DNA of 5,431 bases from Planctomycetota bacterium (lineage in GTDB: Bacteria > Planctomycetota > SKW154): assembly GCA_026418755.1 (NCBI GenBank), contig JAOAAR010000149.1, forward strand, positions 1 to 5,431. Reading direction: 5' to 3'. Below, piece after piece: positions 1 to 5,140 of this stretch. The notes under the pieces were generated by a model. It had not been told where the DNA came from, searched no databases, and saw only the letters and a program-made list of their open reading frames with translations. Every line of letters starts with the position of its first letter. Positions within the stretch are counted from its first letter, which is position 1. The position numbers and the translations under genes were made by a program.

Positions 1-492
1 GTTATATATATTGTGAACACGCACGGGCATATTGACCACATCTTGGCGAATCCTGATATGAAGGTTGCGTATCCTGAGGCGGAGTTATGCATTCATGAAT
101 TGGACGCTCCCTTGCTTGTGAATTCGCAGAGGAATCTTTCGGTCTTCATTGGACGGAGTTTTGAGTCGCCGCCTGCAGATAGACTTCTCAAGGAGGATGA
201 CGAATTAAAATTAGGGAGATTGAGGTTCAGAGTGATTCACATTCCAGGGCATTCGGAGGGAGGAATCTGTCTGTACACGGAGGACGAGAAACCACCGGTT
301 CTGTTTGCTGGGGATGCGGTTTTTCAATGCTCGATTGGCAGGACAGATTTTCCTGGAGGGAGCCACAGAAAACTGGTCACAGCGATAAAGGAGAAACTTC
401 TTGTTCTGCCTGATGAGACGATTGTCTATCCTGGTCATGGTCCGAAGACGACAATCGGATTTGAGAAGAAGAACAATCCATTTTTAGGATGA
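1..492 (+). CDS. MBL-fold metallo-hydrolase, glyoxalase II-like (5' partial)
   Basis: This is the C-terminal 163 residues of a metallo-beta-lactamase-fold hydrolase; the frame is open through the left edge, so the true start lies outside the window. All the visible zinc-ligand motifs of the family are present. HxHxDH occurs as THGHIDH (H8, H10, D12, H13 of the visible part), followed by H84 in IPGHSEGG, D105 in FAGDAVF and H146 in YPGHG. The IGRTDFPGG segment and the ending with GHGP, TTIGFEKKNNPF are typical of YcbL/glyoxalase II-like proteins, which hydrolyse thioesters such as S-lactoylglutathione or related substrates in the cytoplasm. The actual substrate cannot be read from the sequence. 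Roughly 45-55 N-terminal residues are missing. The stop codon overlaps the start of the downstream protease gene by 4 nt, implying co-transcription and probably translational coupling. Family assignment is secure; the exact reaction is not. Confidence 0.93.
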   Translation, partial: VIYIVNTHGHIDHILANPDMKVAYPEAELCIHELDAPLLVNSQRNLSVFIGRSFESPPADRLLKEDDELKLGRLRFRVIHIPGHSEGGICLYTEDEKPPVLFAGDAVFQCSIGRTDFPGGSHRKLVTAIKEKLLVLPDETIVYPGHGPKTTIGFEKKNNPFLG

Positions 493-1955
493 GTTTTGTG
501 GGGGCGTTTTTTTACGCCATTTTGGGAATTTTCGTTCTGTTTGCCAATCCGTATCCTCTATCTTTTTCGCGTCCTCCTGCGTTAGAGACAGTAGTCTCAT
601 CTCTGATAGCGACTGTTCTTCTGGTGAGTGGTGCCTACCTCGCCTCAAAAAGGATAAGAGGAGAAGGGCAGGGAGCAATTAATAACTTATTCTCTCTAAA
701 ACGGAGGTGGTTATTTCTGAATCTGCTCGTATTAGGGGTCAACGGGCATCTGTTTGGATTGGTGCCTCTTCTGGCAGAGATTCTACCGGCGATAATGAGG
801 GAGTTTGCCATTGTACTGGTTTTTTTCATCCAAACTTCTATGGTTTTGGCGGCGGTATCGGATGCTGAGATACGAGCAAGAGCGCTTTCTGTTTCCAGGA
901 GAGCGTATGTTCTGTTCCATCTCCGTCAGTTTTTTGTGGCTGCCGCCCCATTTCTCTTCTTTTCTGCTTTCATCCAGTCAGTAGAACAGTTTTCTAAGAT
1001 TGAAGAGGCTCTTTTCATTTTTCCTTCGCTTTCATTTCTGCCGGTCTCTCTTATCATCCTCGTTATGTTCTCTCTGTTTCCGTTAGGATTATGTTTTATG
1101 TTTCCTTACGAGCGTATGAAGGAAGGGATAGTTCGCACCCTTTTGTTCCACCTGGCTGGCAGAGAAGGGGTGAAGATACGAGATGTGATGGTGTGGAAGA
1201 CTGGGGTATGGCGTATCGTAAACGCAGCGGTATCGGGTCTGTTTGGGCGTTTGAGATATGTGTTTGTTACGGACACGGTTCTTAACTTTCCAGAAGAGGA
1301 GGTATGTGCGGTGTTTGCGCACGAATTGGGGCATTCGAGGATGCATCATCCGACTCTTTATATGAGTTTGGCTCTCTCTTTCGTAGGAGTTACACTTTTT
1401 CTCGACAGAATTCTGCAAGGGTTAGATTTGGACTATCAGGTGCTTCTATTTGCAGGGGTAGTGGTTCTTTTTTGGTTCGTTCTTTTCGGATACATATCGA
1501 GGAGGTTTGAGCAGGCGGCGGATGTGTATGCGGCAGGGTTAGTAGGAGAAAAGGCTCTATCTCAAGCGCTGCTCCGCATTTTCTCTTTTACAGGGAGGCC
1601 AAGGGAGAAGGTTTTTGCTTGGCGTCATTTCCCGCTTGAGAAGCGGGTAAGACTCTTGGACAGGCTTCAAGAGAATCCCTCATATTTACATACGGTAGTG
1701 AAGGAGACACGGAAGGCAGTGGCTCTTCTGACTCTTTTGGTTGTCACGGGCTTTGGGTTATACATTTATTGCGCATATATGGATGCGTCGAAGCCAGAGG
1801 ATGAAGTTCTCTTTCTGCGGGCGGAGTTTGCAGCAGCGAAAGGAGAATACGAGCAGGCATTGGGGTTTGCTGAGAAAGCGTTGGAGTATAACCCTGGCTC
1901 GGAGAGGCTCTCTTTCTTCATAGAGGACTTACGGAGGAAGGTGAAAGGGGAGTAG
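489..1955 (+). CDS. Polytopic M48 family zinc metalloprotease (Ste24-like) with C-terminal TPR
   Basis: A 488-residue integral membrane zinc protease. The M48 signature HExxH is H278-E-L-G-H282, with E279 as general base, and the third zinc ligand is E341 in FEQAAD, followed by D345 as in Ste24/HtpX proteins. Upstream, residues 241-265 match the Ste24/HtpX pattern in which an N-A-x-x-x-G block (N245) precedes a strand ending in TDTVL. R379-H380 followed by P382 and an LEKR segment fits the late HP...R motif. Hydrophobic stretches near residues 3-19, 36-53, 74-98, 103-123, 148-163, 178-205, 290-305, 317-335 and 409-428 suggest about eight or nine membrane segments. After the last one, residues 437-470 form a recognisable TPR (A-x5-G-x-Y-x2-A-L-x5-A-L-x3-P). 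Family members cleave membrane or prenylated proteins or act in membrane quality control; the substrate here is unknown. The start ATG at 489 overlaps the preceding stop (ATGA). No strong Shine-Dalgarno is visible, which fits coupled translation. Confidence 0.92.
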   Translation: MSFVGAFFYAILGIFVLFANPYPLSFSRPPALETVVSSLIATVLLVSGAYLASKRIRGEGQGAINNLFSLKRRWLFLNLLVLGVNGHLFGLVPLLAEILPAIMREFAIVLVFFIQTSMVLAAVSDAEIRARALSVSRRAYVLFHLRQFFVAAAPFLFFSAFIQSVEQFSKIEEALFIFPSLSFLPVSLIILVMFSLFPLGLCFMFPYERMKEGIVRTLLFHLAGREGVKIRDVMVWKTGVWRIVNAAVSGLFGRLRYVFVTDTVLNFPEEEVCAVFAHELGHSRMHHPTLYMSLALSFVGVTLFLDRILQGLDLDYQVLLFAGVVVLFWFVLFGYISRRFEQAADVYAAGLVGEKALSQALLRIFSFTGRPREKVFAWRHFPLEKRVRLLDRLQENPSYLHTVVKETRKAVALLTLLVVTGFGLYIYCAYMDASKPEDEVLFLRAEFAAAKGEYEQALGFAEKALEYNPGSERLSFFIEDLRRKVKGE

Positions 1956-1956
1956 T

Positions 1957-2988
1957 ATGGAGGCGTTATTTGATTCAAAGGTATTGTCAACATACTTATT
2001 GGTAGGGGAGAGTCTGCTTCGGCGTCGGGAATACATAGATTTGTTTAAGTCATCGCTTAAGAAGAGAGGGGAGGTTCTGGTAAGCCGTTTTGAAGGTTCG
2101 GAAGAAGGGATTTTGGGGAGGGTAGGGGGGCTATTGAAGACGCCACCTTTATTCGGAGGTACCTCTTTGGTTTTGATAGAGGACGGAAAGGAGTTTTTAA
2201 GGAAAGAAGGAGCCGAGGAATGGGTGCTCAAGAGGATTAAAGAAGGAGGGCAAGGTTTTTTACTCATCTGTTTTGAGGGAATAGAAAAGAAGAGTAGTCT
2301 CTATAAGGTGGCATCTTCTGCAAAGGCGGTGGTAGATGTTTCGAGTCTCACTGGAGATTCTCTTATGATGGAGTTGAAGCGGCGCGCGGAAAGGCTGGGG
2401 ATAGAGATTAGTTCGTCTGCTGTGAGAAGGTTAATAGAACTGGTAGGGGATGATTTTGACTTTGCGGTGAGTGAACTCCAGAAGGTTGCCCTTTTGCCGA
2501 AGAAGAGAATCAATGAGGAGGATGTGAACGGATTGGTTGCTGACATGGCATCAGGTAGTCAGTTTTCCATCTCTAACGGGATAGAGAGGTTCGAGTTAGA
2601 GAGTTCACTTGCTGCTTTATGGCGCGCATTTCGGAACGGGATAAGGCTTCAAAAAAGAGAAGGAGTGATTACGAAGTCTGAAGAGGTTGCAACATACTTG
2701 ATAGGGCAGATAACTTCCAGTCTGATAAAGTTAAGGAAAGTTTATAAGATGGTGTGTGCGGGGGCAAGCGATGGGAAGATTGCGGAGGCGCTTTCGATGG
2801 GTGAGTGGGCGCGGGAGAATGTGCTGGTTTTTCTGAAAAAGAGCGGGTTGAGATTGGGGAAGAGGATGAATGAGGCGGTTGAGAGGCTGGCGGAGTTGGA
2901 CCGCGCGGTGAAGGGAGGGGCGGATGCAAAGATGGAGATTGAGGCATACTTGTGCTGGTTGCTTGCTTCTGAGGGGAAGAGAAAGTAA
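1957..2988 (+). CDS. holA: DNA polymerase III subunit delta (clamp loader)
   Basis: A 343-residue protein of the usual length for the delta subunit, which opens the beta sliding clamp within the clamp-loader complex during replication. The N-terminus has the degenerate P-loop-like segment YLLVGES (residues 13-19) followed by LRRRE, typical of delta proteins that have lost a true Walker A. PPLFGGTSLVLIED (63-76) is the standard strand after the clamp-binding region. LVGDDFDFAVSELQKVALL (162-180) and INEEDVNGLV (185-194) match conserved delta blocks. The C-terminal collar domain follows, with the helical segment LIKLRKVYKMVCAGAS (256-271), IAEALSM (275-281) and the final LAELDRAVKGG (311-321) plus an acidic helix ending LCWLLAS. 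The gene starts 1 nt after the protease stop; the GGGGAG at 1947-1952 can serve as ribosome binding site with tight spacing. It is probably the last gene of the upstream unit. Homology assignment rests on overall pattern rather than a catalytic motif, but it is consistent from end to end. Confidence 0.92.
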   Translation: MEALFDSKVLSTYLLVGESLLRRREYIDLFKSSLKKRGEVLVSRFEGSEEGILGRVGGLLKTPPLFGGTSLVLIEDGKEFLRKEGAEEWVLKRIKEGGQGFLLICFEGIEKKSSLYKVASSAKAVVDVSSLTGDSLMMELKRRAERLGIEISSSAVRRLIELVGDDFDFAVSELQKVALLPKKRINEEDVNGLVADMASGSQFSISNGIERFELESSLAALWRAFRNGIRLQKREGVITKSEEVATYLIGQITSSLIKLRKVYKMVCAGASDGKIAEALSMGEWARENVLVFLKKSGLRLGKRMNEAVERLAELDRAVKGGADAKMEIEAYLCWLLASEGKRK

Positions 2989-2989
2989 C

Positions 2990-3011
2990 GAATCAGGCAC
3001 ACTTCTGATTC
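2990..3011 (+). promoter_or_regulatory. Inverted repeat / small hairpin just after holA
   Basis: GAATCAG (2990-2996) and CTGATTC (3005-3011) form a perfect 7-bp inverted repeat around an 8-nt loop, starting two bases after the holA stop codon. It is not followed by a T tract, so it does not look like a standard intrinsic terminator. It directly abuts a second inverted repeat, sharing base 3011. It may be an RNA processing or 3'-end stabilising hairpin, or part of an operator. The function is not established. Confidence 0.5.
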
Positions 3012-3035
3012 TAAACTGCCGTTTTGACAGTTTAG
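3011..3035 (+). promoter_or_regulatory. 8-bp inverted repeat with 9-nt spacer upstream of groES (candidate operator)
   Basis: CTAAACTG (3011-3018) and CAGTTTAG (3028-3035) are perfect inverted repeats separated by exactly 9 nt. This arm-N9-arm geometry upstream of groES resembles the CIRCE operator bound by HrcA, but the arm sequence does not match the CIRCE consensus TTAGCACTC-N9-GAGTGCTAA. It lies about 100 bp upstream of the proposed -10 boxes, which is farther than usual for a simple repressor site. The right arm is also part of a 13-bp direct repeat recurring at 3097-3109. An operator, an RNA hairpin at the end of the holA transcript, or both are possible. Confidence 0.45.
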
Positions 3036-3042
3036 GGAGAGG
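3030..3042 (+). repeat. 13-bp direct repeat, copy 1
   Basis: GTTTAGGGAGAGG occurs here and again exactly at 3097-3109, 67 bp downstream, both within the groES upstream region. The first six bases coincide with the right arm of the inverted repeat at 3011-3035. The sequence is purine-rich like the surrounding coding strand, so chance recurrence is not excluded, but two perfect copies in a 178-nt gap are consistent with a regulator binding site. Confidence 0.5.
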
Positions 3043-3096
3043 TTTTGGGGTAACATTTTTTGGGGGAGACAAAAGAATTTGAGATAGTTGGTTTTT

Positions 3097-3109
3097 GTTT
3101 AGGGAGAGG
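3097..3109 (+). repeat. 13-bp direct repeat, copy 2
   Basis: This is the second perfect copy of GTTTAGGGAGAGG. It ends 14 bp before the first TATAAT box, so a protein bound here would cover the -35 region of the putative groESL promoter. That position would suit either a repressor or an activator that compensates for the absence of a good -35 element. Confidence 0.5.
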
Positions 3110-3111
3110 CA

Positions 3112-3140
3112 TAAGTTTTGCTATATAATTGATGTATAAT
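3112..3140 (+). promoter_or_regulatory. Putative groESL promoter with two TATAAT boxes
   Basis: Two perfect -10 consensus hexamers, TATAAT, lie at 3124-3129 and 3135-3140, 11 bp apart. No good -35 hexamer stands at 16-18 bp from either; the closest for the downstream box is TAAGTT at 3112-3117 (17-bp spacer), which is poor. TGC directly precedes TATATA at 3122-3127, an extended -10-like arrangement. Transcription would start near 3136 or 3147, giving a leader of roughly 20-30 nt before groES. The weak -35 suggests activator dependence or a different sigma factor, but this is inference. Confidence 0.6.
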
Positions 3141-3154
3141 TAAGAAGTGATTTT

Positions 3155-3160
3155 GGAGGA
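3155..3160 (+). promoter_or_regulatory. Shine-Dalgarno of groES
   Basis: GGAGGA stands 6 nt before the ATG at 3167 and is the strongest ribosome binding site in the window. It decides the groES start in favour of 3167, even though this gives an N-terminus about 11 residues longer than usual. Confidence 0.8.
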
Positions 3161-3166
3161 GAGACT

Positions 3167-3493
3167 ATGATGAAAGAGAAAGGGGCAGAGAAGAAAGGAT
3201 TGGGTTTGCGTCCGATAATGGACAAGTTGATAGTGAAGAGGGTGAGTGCGCGAGATGTGACGAAGGGGGGTATTGTTCTACCAGATTCTGCGAAAGAGAA
3301 GCCAAAGGAGGGGGTGATTGTGGCGTTAGGAGAGGGGAGGAGATTGGAGGACGGGAAGGTAGTACCGTTTCAAGTGAAGGTAGGAGACAGAGTGTTGTTT
3401 CTCTCGTATGCAGGTTCTGAGGTCAAGTTGCAGGACGAGGAGTATTTAATATTAGAGGAGAACGACATTATGGCGGTGATTAAGGAGGAATAG
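3167..3493 (+). CDS. groES: Co-chaperonin GroES (Cpn10)
   Basis: A 108-residue co-chaperonin that caps GroEL rings as a heptameric lid, closing the folding chamber in the cytoplasm. The conserved core begins with LRPIMDKLIVKRV (14-26). The mobile loop that docks on GroEL is present, with the Ile-Val-Leu tripeptide at residues 36-38 in GGIVLPD, followed by SAKEKPKEG. KVGDRVLF (71-78) and YAGSEVKL (81-88), then EEYLILEENDIMAVI (91-105), match the family to the end. The start at 3167 (an ATGATG pair) has an excellent Shine-Dalgarno and gives an 11-13 residue lysine/glutamate-rich extension before the usual first residue. TTG codons at 3200 and 3206 would give a canonical-length protein but have poorer initiation context. 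It heads the groES-groEL operon, with its own promoter region upstream. Function is certain; only the N-terminus is open. Confidence 0.97.
   Translation: MMKEKGAEKKGLGLRPIMDKLIVKRVSARDVTKGGIVLPDSAKEKPKEGVIVALGEGRRLEDGKVVPFQVKVGDRVLFLSYAGSEVKLQDEEYLILEENDIMAVIKEE
3482..3488 (+). promoter_or_regulatory. Shine-Dalgarno of groEL inside groES
   Basis: AAGGAGG lies within the last codons of groES and ends 8 nt before the groEL ATG at 3497. This placement ties groEL translation to the end of groES translation and confirms the groEL start. Confidence 0.8.
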
Positions 3494-3496
3494 GGG

Positions 3497-5140
3497 ATGG
3501 GAGCAAAACGAGTTTTAATGTATGAGGATGCGCGCAAGGAGTTAGCGAGCGGGGTGAGTCTGGCTGCTCGTGCGCTTAAAGTGACATACGGTCCGAAGGG
3601 AAAGAATGTGATTATGCAGAGGCCATGGGGCGCACCGAGAATCACGCGGGATGGTTTTGCGGTAGCGAAGGAGATGGAAGTAGAAGGGAAAGAGAGAAAT
3701 TTAGGGATACAGTTGATAAAGGATGTAGTGGAGAAGACACACAAAGAGGCGGGGGACGGGACGACGACAGCGACAATTCTGACGGAGGCGCTGTTTGTAG
3801 GCGGGCTGAAATTGGTAGGTGCAGGTTACGACCCTATGGGGATTGCGCGGGGAATGGAGATAGGGTATGAGGATGCGATAAAACAGATTGACAAGAACAA
3901 GAAGGCGATGAAAGGGCGGGAGAGTGTGGCATATGTAGCGACGGTTGCTTGCGGCGGGGATAAGGAGTTAGGAGACTGGGTGGCTCGGGCTGTGGAGAAG
4001 GCAGGGGAGAGCGGTTTGATTGTAGTGGAAGAAGGGAAGAGTACAGCAACCACCTTGAGAGTGATTGAAGGAATGGTTTTCGACCGTGGTTACATTTCCC
4101 CTTATTTTATCAACAAAGCAGAGAACCGAGAATGCGTATTAGAGGATGCTCTGGTTCTTACTTACGAGAAGAGAATCGGAAATGTAGAGGAGTTTTTGCC
4201 GCTTTTGGAGAAGGCGGTTCATAGTGGAAAGCCATTGTTGATTATTTCGGAGGATGTAGAAGGGGAAGCGCTTGCGACTCTTGTAGTGAACAATTTGCAG
4301 GGGACATTAAGATGTTGTGCGGTGAAGGCACCGGGTTATGGAGAGAGGAGAAAACGGAACTTAGAGGATATAGCGATTGTAGTGGGTGGGCGTGCTATTT
4401 TGGAAGAGACAGGGGTGAAGTTAAGTGAAGTGGAGTTGAGCGATTTAGGGAAAGTGAAGAAGGCGGTCATTACGAAAGAGGAGACAATGCTGATAGGAGG
4501 GGCAGGCGAGAGGAAAGCGGTGGAGGCGCGTGCGGAGCAGATTCGGGAAGAGATAAAGACGACAGAGAGCGACTATGACAGGGAGCAGTTGGAGAAGAGG
4601 CTTGCCCGTTTAGCCGGAGGGGTGATTGAGATTGGTGTAGGGGGAGCGACTGAGGTTGAGATGAAATATAAGAAGAGTGTTTTAGAGGGGGGAATTAAGG
4701 CGGTGCAAGCGGCTAAGTTGGACGGAATCGTGCCTGGTGGTGGTGTTGTGTTCATCAGAGCGGCGCAAGGGATGAAGAAACAGAGTTTTTTAAATGAGTC
4801 TGAAGCGGTGGGATACAAACTGGTGCGCGATTCTCTGGAGGCGCCTATCCGCCATTTAGTTGAGAACGCAGGGCTTGACCCGTCCCCTGTGCTTGAGAGA
4901 GTGAAGAAGGGCAAAGGGGCTTTCGGTTACGACATAGAGAAAGGAGAATTTACTGATTTGTTCAAAAGCGGAGTCATAGATGCGACACTGGTTACCAAAG
5001 TGGCGTTACGAAACAGTGTTTCGATGGCAACGATGCTTCTCACATCTGAGGCGACAGTGACAGAGATAGAAAAGAAAGCCAAAGAGAAAGCGAAGTATCC
5101 TGGTATGGATGAGATGCCAGAAGATATGGATGAGTATTAG
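3497..5140 (+). CDS. groEL: Chaperonin GroEL (Cpn60) lacking the catalytic Asp398
   Basis: A 547-residue group I chaperonin forming the tetradecameric ATP-driven folding cage with GroES. It aligns with E. coli GroEL at identical numbering at every landmark I checked. The equatorial ATP site is seen in VTYGPKG (29-35), D52 in TRDG, D87 in GDGTTTAT (86-93), PGGG (413-416) and D495. Apical client/GroES-binding residues Y199, Y203, F204, L234, L237, L259, V263 and V264 are all present, as are R13, A109, R197, E386, E434 and R452 (subunit contacts). The striking exception is position 398: the block VEDAL of the family reads LEGGI here (codon GGG at 4688-4690), so the aspartate that activates water for ATP hydrolysis is glycine. 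L31Y, K51R and N479D are milder pocket changes. The C-terminus ends in PGMDEMPEDMDEY rather than a GGM repeat tail. In E. coli, D398A still binds ATP and GroES but hydrolyses very slowly, so a slow-cycling or compensated enzyme is inferred. Identity is certain. Confidence 0.98.
   Translation: MGAKRVLMYEDARKELASGVSLAARALKVTYGPKGKNVIMQRPWGAPRITRDGFAVAKEMEVEGKERNLGIQLIKDVVEKTHKEAGDGTTTATILTEALFVGGLKLVGAGYDPMGIARGMEIGYEDAIKQIDKNKKAMKGRESVAYVATVACGGDKELGDWVARAVEKAGESGLIVVEEGKSTATTLRVIEGMVFDRGYISPYFINKAENRECVLEDALVLTYEKRIGNVEEFLPLLEKAVHSGKPLLIISEDVEGEALATLVVNNLQGTLRCCAVKAPGYGERRKRNLEDIAIVVGGRAILEETGVKLSEVELSDLGKVKKAVITKEETMLIGGAGERKAVEARAEQIREEIKTTESDYDREQLEKRLARLAGGVIEIGVGGATEVEMKYKKSVLEGGIKAVQAAKLDGIVPGGGVVFIRAAQGMKKQSFLNESEAVGYKLVRDSLEAPIRHLVENAGLDPSPVLERVKKGKGAFGYDIEKGEFTDLFKSGVIDATLVTKVALRNSVSMATMLLTSEATVTEIEKKAKEKAKYPGMDEMPEDMDEY

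Noticed and set aside
13..15. GTG as a start codon for the first hydrolase gene
   Set aside because: The frame is open to the window edge and the metal-binding motif begins three residues later, so the N-terminal part of the fold must lie upstream; this GTG is an internal valine.
3024..3029. Perfect TTGACA, a consensus -35 hexamer
   Set aside because: No reasonable -10 stands 16-18 bp downstream (the sequence there is G-rich; TAACAT is at 21 bp), and the hexamer is part of the loop and arm of the inverted repeat.
3043..3065. TTTTGGGG repeated twice (3043-3050 and 3058-3065), possible G-quadruplex or repeat element
   Set aside because: Only two long G runs occur, too few for an intramolecular quadruplex, and the repeat is short and low-complexity in a G-rich context.
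3051..3066. Six-T run as the tail of an intrinsic terminator for holA
   Set aside because: The nearest hairpin ends 20 nt earlier and the run is followed by GGGGG, so the required stem directly before the T tract is missing.
2731..3072. Overlapping - strand open frames running from the holA 3' end into the intergenic gap
   Set aside because: Their products are low-complexity (Ser/Pro/Leu-rich), typical antisense shadows, and there is no ribosome binding site or family resemblance.
2989..3166. Classical CIRCE/HrcA operator or sigma-32 promoter for groESL
   Set aside because: I looked for TTAGCACTC / GAGTGCTAA arms and for a CTTGAA-CCCAT type promoter in the gap and found neither; only the spacing of the 3011-3035 repeat is similar.
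3370..3744. 124-codon open frame on the - strand across the groES/groEL junction
   Set aside because: It lies entirely opposite two certain genes, has no recognisable motif, and is explained by the strong purine bias of the + strand; the same holds for the other - strand open frames in the window.
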